DNA of 64,000 nt, from NCBI GenBank assembly GCA_030447385.1, contig JAUJOY010000004.1:190041-254040 (forward strand), given 5' to 3'. Source of the stretch: Mycobacteriales bacterium (GTDB lineage Bacteria; Actinomycetota; Actinomycetes; Mycobacteriales; SCTD01). Below the pieces are notes generated by a model, which saw only the letters and a list, made by a program, of their open reading frames with translations, was not told the DNA's origin and did no database searches. Position 1 is the first letter of the stretch. Every line of letters starts with the position of its first letter. Positions 44,243 through 53,109 of this stretch are shown here, in pieces. The translations under genes were made by a program, and so were the position numbers.

Positions 44243-47026
44243 ATGCCGGGCCCCCATGGCGGCGGCGCTGTCCCCCCGGCTGCTGTGGCAGTGACCCCTT
44301 CGCGCAGGGGACGGCTGGTGCGGGCCGTCTGCGCGGGGACCGCGGTCGCCGGTGTCGCCTTGCTGGTCCTCACCGGGGTCCTCGCAGGCTGGGGCGGCGG
44401 CTCCTGGGGCCTGCTTCTCGCACTCGGTGCGGCGCTGGCCGCCATCGAGCTGTTCCCGGTCCAGCTGACCCACCGCGGCGAGTCCGAGGCCCTTCACCTG
44501 GAGGAGGCGTTCTTCGTCCCGTTGGCCTTCCTGCTCGGCCCCCTGCCGACGATGGTCGTCATCGGCATGGCCGCCGCGCTGGCCAGCGCCGCCTCCAAGC
44601 GCCGGTCGGTGCACAAGGCGCTGTTCAACGTCGGGATGATCCTGTTCTCGACCGCCGCAGGCCTGGCGACCGCGAGCGCCCTCGGGCTGACCCGGGAGGC
44701 GCTGGACGCACGGGACGTCCTTGCGGTGCTGGTCGGCGGGTTGGTGTTCTGCGCCATCACAGCGACCGCCGTGGCGGGGGTCATCTCCCTGGCCGAGGGC
44801 AGCCGGTTCCGCCCGGTCCTGCTGGACGGGGCTGTGGTGCGGGCGGCCACCTGGGTCGGCTCCCTCTCGCTCGGCGTGCTTGTCCTGCTGGCCGCCGAGC
44901 AGCGGCCGGTGGCTGTTCTCGCGGCGGCGGTGCCCGTGGTGGTCCTGCAGTTCGCCTTCTCGGGGGCCATGCGGCAGTGGCAGGAACGCCGGCGTACCGA
45001 GGCGCTGTACGAGGCTGCCGGTCGCATCCACGCCAGGGTGGGCGTGCAGGGGGTACGGACGGAGCTGGCGGATGCGGCCGCCGTGCTGCTGGTGGCCGGA
45101 GCGGCGCAGGTCGTGGACGCGGGTACGCCGCCCCACGAGGGAGCGCTTCGTGCCGAGGTGGACGCGACCCTCGCCGTGGAGGTCTGGGACCGGGGAAGCG
45201 GCGGCGCGTGGACAGGGGGCGACGCGACCTGCCTGCAGGCGCTGGCGGTCATCGCCGGTGGGTTGCTTGCCAACGCCCGGCTCTACGAGCAGCTGCACAC
45301 CGTCACGAGCAGCCTCGGTGAGGGCGTCCTCGCCTGCAACCCGTCCGGCGTCGTGACCTTCGCCAACCCCGCGGCCGACAGCATGCTGGGGTGGGCACCC
45401 GGGACGCTCGTGGGCCAGCAGCTGGCCGCGACCGTCGACCCGGACAGGCGGCAGGCCGTATCCGTCCGCGGCGGCGAGTGGGTGCACCTGGCCCGGCTGC
45501 GTTGCGGCGCCACGGTCCGCCTCGACGAGTACACGGTGAAGCGGCGCGACGGCAGCTCACTCGACGTCGCGCTGACGGCCTCCCCGGTGCAGCAGGAGGG
45601 GGACATGGTGGGCGCGGTCGTCGCGCTGCGCGACGTGACCGAGCGCAAGGCGCTGGAGCGCCAGCTGGTGCACCAGGCCTTCCACGACCAGCTGACCGGG
45701 CTGCCGAGCCGCGGGCTGTTCCTCGACCGCCTGGAGCACGCGCGCAGCCGGGCCGCTGAGGACGGCTCGACGCAGGCTGTCCTGTTCCTCGACGTCGACC
45801 GGTTCAAGCTGATCAACGACAGCCTCGGCCACCGCGTGGGCGACGACGTCCTGTGCACGGTGGCCTCCCGGCTCGTCGGTGCCGTCCGGGCGGGGGACAC
45901 GGTGGCCCGCTTCGGCGGCGACGAGTTCACCGTGCTGCTCGAGGAGCTGGCCGGCCCGGCGGAGGCGACCGCGACTGCCGAGCGGATTCTGCAGTCGCTG
46001 CGGCGGCCGCTGGTCGCTGGGGACCGCGAGATCGTCCTGTCGGTCAGCATCGGTGTCGCGGTGGCTGCCTCCGGGGACGCGCCGACGGACCTGCTGGCGG
46101 CGGCCGACATCGCCATGTACGACGCGAAGCGGGCCGGAAAGAACAGGTTCTGCACCGCGGCGGCGAACGCCGACGAGCTGGCCCTGGCACGGCTGGACCT
46201 GGAGACGCAGCTGCGCCGGGCCATCACGGCCGGCGAGCTGGAGCTGCACTACCAGCCGGTGCTGCAGGCGCACAGTGGCCGGCTGTACGGCTTCGAGGCC
46301 CTGGTCCGCTGGCGGCACCCAGAGCTCGGACTGCTCGGTCCGGCGCAGTTCATGGAGCTCGCCGAGGATACCGGGCTCGTGCTCCCCCTGGGCGAGTGGG
46401 TCCTCGAGCGGGCCTGCCGGACGGCCCGGGAGTGGCGGGACGCGCATCCGGGCGAGAACACGGTCATGGCGGTCAACCTGTCCGCGCGGCAGTTCCAGGA
46501 TCCTGACCTCGGCGACCGGGTGGCCTCGATGCTCGACGCCGTCGGGCTGGAGCCGACCGCGCTGGTGCTGGAGATCACCGAAACGGTGGTCATGGGGGAC
46601 ACGGAGCGGACGCTGGCCACCCTGAGCGCGCTCAAGCGGCTCGGCGTGCGGCTCGCCATCGACGACTTCGGGACCGGCTACTCCTCGCTGAGCTACCTCA
46701 AGCGCTTCCCGGTCGACGTGGTGAAGATCGACAAGTCGTTCGTCGACGGGCTGGGCGACAACCCGGTGGACCGCGAGATCGTCGCCGCGGTGATCCGGCT
46801 GGCCGCCGCGGTGGGCATGCAGACGGTGGCCGAGGGCGTAGAGACGCCGGAGCAGCTCGAGGAGCTCCAGCAGCTGGGCTGCTCCCTGGTGCAGGGCTAC
46901 CTGCTCGCCCGCCCGCAGCCGCTGGTCGACCTGGAGCGCGCACTCGGTCCCACCCTGGTCCTGCCCGCCCCCCGGGGATCGGGCACGGCCTGGCTGGATG
47001 CGCGCCCGTCTGCCCTACGGCTGTGA
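44243..47026 (+). CDS. Membrane GGDEF-EAL cyclic-di-GMP protein
   Basis: A 927-residue protein. About seven N-terminal transmembrane helices (residues 25-235) form a sensor module, followed by a linker, a PAS domain (about 350-470, GEGVLACNPSGVVTFANPAA), GGDEF (intact FGGDEF near 556) and EAL (FEALVRWRHP near 682, DDFGTGYSSL, and EGVET). Both catalytic motifs look active, so it may make and degrade c-di-GMP. The ATG at 44243 has no obvious ribosome site and a start a little downstream is possible. Confidence 0.9.
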   Translation: MPGPHGGGAVPPAAVAVTPSRRGRLVRAVCAGTAVAGVALLVLTGVLAGWGGGSWGLLLALGAALAAIELFPVQLTHRGESEALHLEEAFFVPLAFLLGPLPTMVVIGMAAALASAASKRRSVHKALFNVGMILFSTAAGLATASALGLTREALDARDVLAVLVGGLVFCAITATAVAGVISLAEGSRFRPVLLDGAVVRAATWVGSLSLGVLVLLAAEQRPVAVLAAAVPVVVLQFAFSGAMRQWQERRRTEALYEAAGRIHARVGVQGVRTELADAAAVLLVAGAAQVVDAGTPPHEGALRAEVDATLAVEVWDRGSGGAWTGGDATCLQALAVIAGGLLANARLYEQLHTVTSSLGEGVLACNPSGVVTFANPAADSMLGWAPGTLVGQQLAATVDPDRRQAVSVRGGEWVHLARLRCGATVRLDEYTVKRRDGSSLDVALTASPVQQEGDMVGAVVALRDVTERKALERQLVHQAFHDQLTGLPSRGLFLDRLEHARSRAAEDGSTQAVLFLDVDRFKLINDSLGHRVGDDVLCTVASRLVGAVRAGDTVARFGGDEFTVLLEELAGPAEATATAERILQSLRRPLVAGDREIVLSVSIGVAVAASGDAPTDLLAAADIAMYDAKRAGKNRFCTAAANADELALARLDLETQLRRAITAGELELHYQPVLQAHSGRLYGFEALVRWRHPELGLLGPAQFMELAEDTGLVLPLGEWVLERACRTAREWRDAHPGENTVMAVNLSARQFQDPDLGDRVASMLDAVGLEPTALVLEITETVVMGDTERTLATLSALKRLGVRLAIDDFGTGYSSLSYLKRFPVDVVKIDKSFVDGLGDNPVDREIVAAVIRLAAAVGMQTVAEGVETPEQLEELQQLGCSLVQGYLLARPQPLVDLERALGPTLVLPAPRGSGTAWLDARPSALRL

Positions 47027-47044
47027 GCGTGAGCGGGCTCACGC
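47027..47044 (+). terminator. Hairpin directly after the GGDEF-EAL stop
   Basis: GCGTGAGC (47027-47034) and GCTCACGC (47037-47044) form a perfect 8-bp stem around GG, starting on the base after the TGA. No T run follows. Confidence 0.55.
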
Positions 47045-47135
47045 GGCTGCGCCCGGCTTCGTCCACGACGGCGGTGGGACACTGGCGGGGACACCCGCGG
47101 TGGCGGCGCGGCCACCCGTACGTCGAGGAGATCCC

Positions 47136-48335
47136 ATGCCACGACTCGCCAGCACCGACGGGCTCTCGGAGATCCAGCAGGAGATCCTCGGCACCGTGAG
47201 GGCGTTCGTCGAGAAGGAGATCCTGCCCTACGCCACGGAGCTCGAGCACAAGGACGAGTTCCCCGACGCGATCGTCGACGGCATGAAGGAGATGGGCCTG
47301 TTCGGGCTCATGATCCCCGAGGAGCACGGCGGCCTCGGGGAGTCGCTGCTGACCTACGCCCTGGTCGTGGAGCAGATCGCCCGCGGCTGGATGAGCGTCT
47401 CCGGCGTCATCAACACCCACTTCATCGTGGCCTATCTGCTGATGCACCACGGGACCCCGGAGCAGAAGGCGCGGCTGCTCCCGCTTATGGCGAGCGGTGA
47501 GCTGCGCGGCGGCTTCTCGATGTCCGAGCCCGGCTGCGGCTCGGACGTGGCGGCGATCTCGAGCAAGGGGGTGCGCGACGGCGACACCTACGTGCTCGAC
47601 GGGCAGAAGATGTGGCTGACCAACGGGGCCCGCGCGGGACTGATCGCGACCTTGGTCAAGACCGATGAGGGCGCGGACTCGGTCTACAAGAACATGACGA
47701 CGTTCCTGGTCGAGAAGGAGCCGGGCTTCGGGCAGACCGCGCAGGGCGTCACCATCCCGGGGAAGATCGACAAGATGGGCTACAAGGGGGTCGAGACGAC
47801 CGAGATGGTCCTTGACGGCGCCCGGGTCCCGGCCAGCGCGATCCTCGGCGGCGAGGCAGGCAGGGGGCGCGGCTTCTACCAGATGATGGACGGCGTCGAG
47901 GTGGGCCGGGTCAACGTCGCGGCCCGCGCCTGCGGCATCTCCATCCGTGCCTTCGAGCTCGCGATCGCGTACGCGCAGCAGCGCTCCACCTTCGGCAAGC
48001 CGATCGCGCAGCACCAGGCGATCTCGTTCAAGCTGGCCGAGATGGCGACCAAGGTGGAGGCCGCCCACCTGCTCATGGTCAACGCCGCGCGGCTCAAGGA
48101 CGCCGGCAAGCGCAACGACGTCGAGGCCGGGATGGCCAAGCTGCTCGCCAGCGAGTACTGCGTCGAGGTGACCCAGGAGTCGTTCCGCATCCATGGCGGC
48201 TACGGCTACTCCAAGGAGTACGAGATCGAGCGCCTCATGCGCGAGGCGCCCTTCCTGCTCATCGGCGAGGGGACCAGCGAGATCCAGAAGACGATCATCA
48301 GCCGGGGCCTGCTTCAGGACTACCCCCTGCGCTGA
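47136..48335 (+). CDS. Acyl-CoA dehydrogenase, probable methylsuccinyl-CoA dehydrogenase type
   Basis: A 399-residue flavoenzyme. FSMSEPGCGSDVAAI and MWLTNG bind FAD and substrate; the catalytic Glu is in the C-terminal region (YEIERLMREA, LIGEGTSEIQK). The N-terminus GLSEIQQEILGTVRAFVEKEI matches the Streptomyces enzyme found with ethylmalonyl-CoA pathway genes. That assignment is from memory of family sequences. The MaoC hydratase 1.7 kb downstream and the lyases at 31-32 kb support it. ATG with GAGGAG 5-6 bases upstream. Confidence 0.88.
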   Translation: MPRLASTDGLSEIQQEILGTVRAFVEKEILPYATELEHKDEFPDAIVDGMKEMGLFGLMIPEEHGGLGESLLTYALVVEQIARGWMSVSGVINTHFIVAYLLMHHGTPEQKARLLPLMASGELRGGFSMSEPGCGSDVAAISSKGVRDGDTYVLDGQKMWLTNGARAGLIATLVKTDEGADSVYKNMTTFLVEKEPGFGQTAQGVTIPGKIDKMGYKGVETTEMVLDGARVPASAILGGEAGRGRGFYQMMDGVEVGRVNVAARACGISIRAFELAIAYAQQRSTFGKPIAQHQAISFKLAEMATKVEAAHLLMVNAARLKDAGKRNDVEAGMAKLLASEYCVEVTQESFRIHGGYGYSKEYEIERLMREAPFLLIGEGTSEIQKTIISRGLLQDYPLR

Positions 48336-48370
48336 CCCGCCTGGCAAGGTGGCAGGAAGGTCGCGTCGCG

Positions 48371-48964
48371 ATGCCCCTCGACCCGGACAGCGTGCTCCTG
48401 CAGGTGGAGGCCCACCTGCTGGCCGCACTCGGCTCGGACAGCGGCCGGGCGGGCGTGTCCTTCCTCGGGGCCGAGCGCATCGACGTGCTGCGCTTCGGGC
48501 CCGATCCCGAGGGGCTGGTCCGCTACGCGACGCTCGGCATGTCACGGGCGCCGATGGGGGACCCGGGCGCGCAGCTCGTCCTCGGCGAGGGTCCCCGCGC
48601 CGAGCTGCTGCTGTCGGTCCGCGACCTGCACGACAGCGTGCTGCGCCGCCTGGCCATCCTCGCCGCCAGCCCCGCAGTCGAGGGGGTCGTGCTGGCACCG
48701 GGAGCGGGCCTGGACCTGGGCGAGCCGCTGTGGGACGCGAGCCCGTTCCGCGCGGTGCTGGTCGCGGAGCCGGGGGGGCTGGTACCCGACCTCGAGCTCG
48801 ACGGCTCCCAGCGGGTGCGCTTCCTCCCGCTGCTGCCGATGACCGACAACGAGGCGGCCTGGAAGCGGGTGCACGGCGCGGACGCCCTGCAGCGGCGCTG
48901 GCTCGAGCAGGGCTGCGACCTGCGGGACCCGCGCCGCCCCGAGGTCGAGCTGCGGGTGTCGTGA
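48371..48964 (+). CDS. Suppressor-of-fused (SUFU) domain protein
   Basis: A 197-residue protein. The C-terminal LLPMTDNEAAWKRVHGADAL and WLEQGCDLRDPRRPE are the conserved end of actinobacterial SUFU-domain proteins. The bacterial role is unknown. ATG with GGAAGG 10 bases upstream. The stop overlaps the DUF2332 start as GTGA. It sits between the acyl-CoA dehydrogenase and MaoC genes but has no evident link to their pathway. Confidence 0.78.
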   Translation: MPLDPDSVLLQVEAHLLAALGSDSGRAGVSFLGAERIDVLRFGPDPEGLVRYATLGMSRAPMGDPGAQLVLGEGPRAELLLSVRDLHDSVLRRLAILAASPAVEGVVLAPGAGLDLGEPLWDASPFRAVLVAEPGGLVPDLELDGSQRVRFLPLLPMTDNEAAWKRVHGADALQRRWLEQGCDLRDPRRPEVELRVS

Positions 48965-50010
48965 GCGGGCCACCGCTGGTCGAGCGCCTGCGCGCTCAGG
49001 CCCGCCACTGCCAGCGCGCGGGGAGCCCGCTGACCGCCGCGATCCTCTCCGGTGCCGCGGACGACATGGCCGCGGGAGGTCCCACCGCGGCGCTGCTCGA
49101 CCCGCTCGAGGACGACCCCCCGGGCACGGTCCCCGCACTGCGCCTCGCGGGGGCGCTGCACCGGCTGGTGCTGGAGCGCCGCGCACCCGCGCTGGCCGTG
49201 CACTACCCCTCGGTCGGCGGCAGCCTCGGCGACGTGTGGCCGCCTGCGCGCGCCGTGATCGAGGAGCAGCTCGACACCCTCCGGGAGCTGGTGAGCCGCC
49301 CGGTCCAGACCAACGAGGTGGGACGCAGCAGCGCGCTGCTCGGCGGCCTGCTGCACGTCGCCCGGGAGACCGGCCTGCCGGTGCGCCTGCTCGAGATCGG
49401 TGCCAGCGGCGGGCTGAACCTGCTCTTCGACCGCTACGGGCACGAGGTCGCCGACGCGGTCGTGCTGGGTGACCCGTCCAGTCCGGTGCGCCTGCGCGAG
49501 CGCTGGCAGGGCACCCTCCCGCCGTACCACTCCAGGCTCGAGACGGCAGAGCGGGCCGGCTGCGACCCCTGCCCCCTCGACCCCGCCAGCACCGAGGACC
49601 GGCTGACGCTCACGTCGTACGTGTGGGCGGACCAGGTGGAGCGCTTCGAGCGGCTGCGGGCGGCCCTGCAGGTGGCGGCGGCCTCACCGGTGCGAGTCGA
49701 GCCGCTGCCCGCGTCAGCGTTCCTGCAGCGGGAGCTGGCCCGGCCTCGCGCCGGGCTCGCCACCGTCGTGTGGCACTCCGTGGTGCGCCAGTACCTCGAG
49801 CCGGCCGAGCGCGAGCGGGTCTCCACCCTGCTCGCCGGGGCCGGCGGGCGGGCGAGCCCGCAGGCGCCGCTCGCCCACCTGTCCATGGAGCCCGAGCGCG
49901 CCGGCGCCGGGTCGTTCGACTTCCGGGTGAGCCTCACGTCCTGGCCCGGCGGGCGTACCCGCCTGCTCGGGGAGTGCGAGGGGCACGGGCCCCCGCTCGT
50001 CTGGCGCTGA
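48961..50010 (+). CDS. DUF2332 protein
   Basis: A 349-residue actinobacterial protein. TNEVGRSSALLGGLL, LLEIGASGGLNLLFDRY and SYVWADQVERFERLRAAL are the DUF2332 signatures. The GASGGLNL segment looks like a methyltransferase-type nucleotide loop, but activity is unknown. GTGA overlap with the SUFU gene. Confidence 0.87.
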   Translation: MSGPPLVERLRAQARHCQRAGSPLTAAILSGAADDMAAGGPTAALLDPLEDDPPGTVPALRLAGALHRLVLERRAPALAVHYPSVGGSLGDVWPPARAVIEEQLDTLRELVSRPVQTNEVGRSSALLGGLLHVARETGLPVRLLEIGASGGLNLLFDRYGHEVADAVVLGDPSSPVRLRERWQGTLPPYHSRLETAERAGCDPCPLDPASTEDRLTLTSYVWADQVERFERLRAALQVAAASPVRVEPLPASAFLQRELARPRAGLATVVWHSVVRQYLEPAERERVSTLLAGAGGRASPQAPLAHLSMEPERAGAGSFDFRVSLTSWPGGRTRLLGECEGHGPPLVWR

Positions 50011-50066
50011 CGGTGCAGGCGGACAGTGGTGGGAGGGCCAGAGCCCGTACCGACGAAGGAGTGCAC

Positions 50067-50567
50067 GTGCAGTTCGGCCGCTACTACGAGGAGTTCGAGG
50101 TCGGCGCGGTCTACAAGCACTGGCCGGGCAAGACCGTCACGGAGTACGACGACCACCTGTTCTGCCTGCTCACCATGAACCACCACCCGCTCCACCTCGA
50201 CGCCAACTACGCAGCCACCACCCAGCAGGGGCGCAACGTCGTCGTCGGCAACTACGTCTACTCGCTGCTGCTCGGCATGTCGGTCGCCGACGTCTCGGGC
50301 AAGGCGATCGCCAACCTCGAGGTGGAGAGCCTGAAGCACGTCTTCCCGACCTTCCACGGTGACACCATCTACGGCGAGACCGAGGTCCTCGACAAGACCG
50401 AGTCGAAGAGCAAGGCCGACAGGGGGGTCGTCTCCGTGCAGACCCGTGGCTACAACCAGGACGGTGTCGTCGTGTGCGTCTTCCGACGCAAGGTGATGGT
50501 TCCGAAGCGCCCGGCCGGAGGGGTGCCGGACGGCGGCGAGCAGCCGGGCCGTCCCGTCCCGGTGTGA
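50067..50567 (+). CDS. MaoC-family hydratase, probable mesaconyl-CoA hydratase
   Basis: A 166-residue hot-dog-fold hydratase. KTVTEYDDHLFCLLTMNHHPLH carries the catalytic Asp and His; NVVVGNYVYSLLLGMSV and GDTIYGETEVL follow. The sequence is close to the MaoC protein of Streptomyces ethylmalonyl-CoA clusters. GTG at 50067 is chosen over GTG at 50061 because GAAGGA would be 6 bases upstream rather than adjacent. A mesaconyl-CoA substrate is inferred from its neighbours. Confidence 0.87.
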   Translation: MQFGRYYEEFEVGAVYKHWPGKTVTEYDDHLFCLLTMNHHPLHLDANYAATTQQGRNVVVGNYVYSLLLGMSVADVSGKAIANLEVESLKHVFPTFHGDTIYGETEVLDKTESKSKADRGVVSVQTRGYNQDGVVVCVFRRKVMVPKRPAGGVPDGGEQPGRPVPV

Positions 50568-50617
50568 AGCGGACCGCCATGTGGTCCGGGCCGATTGTGC
50601 GCAGCCGCAGACGGGAA

Positions 50618-50623
50618 TAGCCT
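50618..50623 (+). promoter_or_regulatory. -10 box for the small Arg/Glu-rich gene
   Basis: TAGCCT ends 5 bases before the ATG at 50629. Confidence 0.4.
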
Positions 50624-50628
50624 GAGGC

Positions 50629-50847
50629 ATGACCACACTCGTCGTCCTCACCGTCGTCATCCTCGTCGTGGCTGCCCTGCTCGTGGCGGGTGGAGCGCTG
50701 GACCGGCCCCGCCGGGTCGCCCGCCGGGAGCGCCGCGTGGTGGAGCCCCGCACCCGTGTGGTGGAGCGCCCGGCCCGTCGCGTGGTCGTCGAGGAGGAGG
50801 TGCCCGCGCGCGAGGTCGTACGCGAGGAGCGCCGGATCGTCGAGTAG
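50629..50847 (+). CDS. Single-helix membrane protein with charged tail, 72 aa
   Basis: One transmembrane helix (LVVLTVVILVVAALLVAGG) is followed by a tail built almost only of Arg, Glu and Val (RRVVE-type repeats), giving an extended, highly charged cytoplasmic or external segment. I recognise no family. The leaderless-type box upstream supports the start. Confidence 0.65.
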   Translation: MTTLVVLTVVILVVAALLVAGGALDRPRRVARRERRVVEPRTRVVERPARRVVVEEEVPAREVVREERRIVE

Positions 50848-50895
50848 CCCTCGCGGGCACTTGACCTTCTCCTTCCAGCGGCGGACCGTCGACGC

Positions 50896-51519
50896 GTGAC
50901 CCCGCCCACCTGCCCCCGGTGCGGTGCGGACCTGCGACCGCCGAGCCTGATGTCCAGCACCTGGGACTGCGAGCGGCACGGGCCGGTGGCTCCGCTGCAC
51001 GTCCTCAGCCGGGTCAGCCCGGACGTCGTGGCCCAGGTGGCCGCGCGCAGCGGGGTTCCGCTGTGGACGCCGTGGCCGCTGCTGCCCGGGTGGACGGTGA
51101 CCGGGCTCGCGCAGGCCGGCGACGAGCGTGCGCCCAGCCGGGCAGCCGTGCTGGCGCTGTCCGGCCCCTGCCCGCTCGGCGGGCCGGCCGACCTGCTGCT
51201 GGTGGCCGAGGAGCCGGGCGTGGGACTCGGCGCGCGCTACGCCGGCATCGAGTCGCTCGACCCGGGGGACGTCGTCGCGGGACCGCCCGAGGCCAAGGTC
51301 GAGGCTGCCGGGCACCCCACGGCGCTGTGGCGCAGCGACAGCGCCGGCGACCGGGTGGCCTTCGTCGGGGAGGCGCTCGGGATCTGGCTGTGGGCGGTCC
51401 TCTGGCCGCCGGCCGCGGAGCTGGTGCTGCTCGAGCACGTGATCCTGCACGACCTGCGTGCCGGTGGTCCTGCCCTGCTGGACCTGCCGGTGGGCGCCCC
51501 CAGCAGCAGGCTGGCCTGA
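50896..51519 (+). CDS. DUF6758 family zinc-ribbon protein
   Basis: A 207-residue actinobacterial protein. The N-terminal CPRCGADL...WDCERHG forms a zinc ribbon. VPLWTPWPLLPGWTVTGLA, SGPCPLGGPADLLLVAEEPGVGLGARYAG and the WLWAVLWPPAAEL segment are conserved in DUF6758. The function is unknown. GTG start. The stop overlaps the PHP gene start as CTGA, an order also seen in Streptomyces as far as I recall. Confidence 0.85.
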   Translation: MTPPTCPRCGADLRPPSLMSSTWDCERHGPVAPLHVLSRVSPDVVAQVAARSGVPLWTPWPLLPGWTVTGLAQAGDERAPSRAAVLALSGPCPLGGPADLLLVAEEPGVGLGARYAGIESLDPGDVVAGPPEAKVEAAGHPTALWRSDSAGDRVAFVGEALGIWLWAVLWPPAAELVLLEHVILHDLRAGGPALLDLPVGAPSSRLA

Positions 51520-52379
51520 CCCCGACCCGCCGCGCCCGCCGGATCGACCTGCACACGCACTCAACCGCGTCCGACGGCACGACGCCGCCGGCGCAGCTCG
51601 TCCGGCAGGCAGCGGCCGCCGGGTTGGACGTGCTCGCCATCACCGACCACGACACGACCTCGGGCTGGGCGGCAGCAGCATCCGCGCTCCCGCCCGGGCT
51701 GTCACTGGTGCGCGGCGCCGAGATCTCCTGCGTACGCGGCGGCATCAGCCTGCATCTGCTCGCCTACCTGTTCGACCCCGCGGAGCCGGTCCTGGCCGGC
51801 GCTCTGGCGCGGCTGCGCGCGGCCAGGGCGGGCCGGGCGCGGCGCATGGCCGAGCTGCTGGAGGCCGGCGGCACGGGGGTGACCTGGGAGCGGGTGCAGC
51901 AGCTGGCGGAGGGGACCGTGGGCCGCCCGCACCTGGCGAGCGCGCTGATCGAGCAGGGGCACGTCGGCTCGATGGCGGAGGCGTTCACGCCGGAGTGGAT
52001 CGGCTCCGGCGGCCGCTTCTGGGTGCCCAAGGCCGAGCTCGACGCGGTGGAGGCGGTACGGCTGGTGGTCGGCGCCGGGGGCGTCGCGGTGTTCGCGCAC
52101 CCCGCCGCCGCGGCCCGCGGCCCGACCGTGGGGGACGACGTCGTCGCCGAGCTGGCGCGGGCGGGGCTGGCCGGCCTCGAGGTGGAGCATCCCGACCACG
52201 ACGACCGCGCCCGCGTACGCCTCCACGCGCTGGCAGGGGAGCTGGAACTGCTCGTGACGGGCAGCAGCGACTTCCACGGCGGCCGCAAGCCGGTGGCGCT
52301 GGGGGAGCACGTGACGGCGGAGCCCGCCTACGAGCGGCTGGTGGCCGGCGCCTCCGGCGTGCCGGTGCTCGCCGCCTGA
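51516..52379 (+). CDS. PHP-domain phosphoesterase
   Basis: A 287-residue metal-dependent phosphoesterase. IDLHTHSTASDGT and AITDHDTTSGW supply the metal-binding His and Asp residues; later His are in VFAHPAAAA and SSDFHGG. It may act on 3'-phosphoadenosine or oligonucleotide substrates like related PHP proteins. No ATG, GTG or TTG lies in frame before IDLHTHS. CTG at 51516 overlaps the DUF6758 stop as CTGA and is the best start. Confidence 0.85.
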   Translation: MTPTRRARRIDLHTHSTASDGTTPPAQLVRQAAAAGLDVLAITDHDTTSGWAAAASALPPGLSLVRGAEISCVRGGISLHLLAYLFDPAEPVLAGALARLRAARAGRARRMAELLEAGGTGVTWERVQQLAEGTVGRPHLASALIEQGHVGSMAEAFTPEWIGSGGRFWVPKAELDAVEAVRLVVGAGGVAVFAHPAAAARGPTVGDDVVAELARAGLAGLEVEHPDHDDRARVRLHALAGELELLVTGSSDFHGGRKPVALGEHVTAEPAYERLVAGASGVPVLAA

Positions 52380-52443
52380 CCCATCGCCTTCGGCATCGCC
52401 CGCGCAGCCCACAGGCGCGCAGACCTCCGGGCAGGATGAGCTC

Positions 52444-53109
52444 ATGCGACGTCTGCCCGCCCTCCTGCTCGTGCTCGGAGCAGTCCTCGGCGGCACCGCC
52501 GCTGCCGCCGCAGCCGAGGTGGACGAGGTGGTGCGGGGCCTGCGCGAGCAGCCGCTCTACGTCGACCCGGACAGCACCGTCCAGCCGGACGCCGGCGTCG
52601 TGCTCGACGCGCTGGAGGAGGCAGCCGTGCCGATCTACGTCGTCGTCGTTCCGCAGGCGGATGCCGCTGCGCAGGAGCTGGGCATCGACGGGCTGGTGCT
52701 GCGGATCGTGGAGCGGCTCGATCGGCCGGACGCCGTGGTGCTGGTCGTGACCGACGGGGAGGAGCTGCAGGTCAGCGGCGGCATCCCCGGCGTGGACGCG
52801 GTGGCGGCGCTCGACCGGGTGCTGAGGGCGCGCCTGGAGCAGCCCTTCACCTCCCAGACCCTCACCGGCGCCCTGGTCGACTTCACCGAGCAGGTCAGCG
52901 CCGACGCGCCGCGGGCCGGCGGCGTCAGCCGCCGGACCGTCGGGCTCACGGGTCTGGTGGCGGTGGCGGTGCTGACCGCGGGCTGGCTGTACGTGCGAGC
53001 ACAGCGCCGGGTCCTGGACCCCGCTCCGCTTCCCGGCGCGCACCGGCCCGAGGACCCGGCCGGCTGGCAGGGTGCGCGGGCACCGGATCAGGGAATCGTG
53101 GAGCCATGA
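52444..53109 (+). CDS. Exported protein with C-terminal membrane helix, tandem paralogue A
   Basis: A 221-residue protein. A signal peptide ends near AAAAAA (about residue 24), followed by an extracytoplasmic alpha/beta domain of about 130 residues with EVVRGLREQPLYVDPDS and AVPIYVVVVPQ, then a transmembrane helix (TVGLTGLVAVAVLTAGWLYV) and a short cytoplasmic tail. The domain recurs in the next gene, which it overlaps by ATGA. I recognise no named family; it loosely resembles TPM-type domains. CAGGAT 6 bases before the ATG is a weak -10. Confidence 0.75.
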   Translation: MRRLPALLLVLGAVLGGTAAAAAAEVDEVVRGLREQPLYVDPDSTVQPDAGVVLDALEEAAVPIYVVVVPQADAAAQELGIDGLVLRIVERLDRPDAVVLVVTDGEELQVSGGIPGVDAVAALDRVLRARLEQPFTSQTLTGALVDFTEQVSADAPRAGGVSRRTVGLTGLVAVAVLTAGWLYVRAQRRVLDPAPLPGAHRPEDPAGWQGARAPDQGIVEP

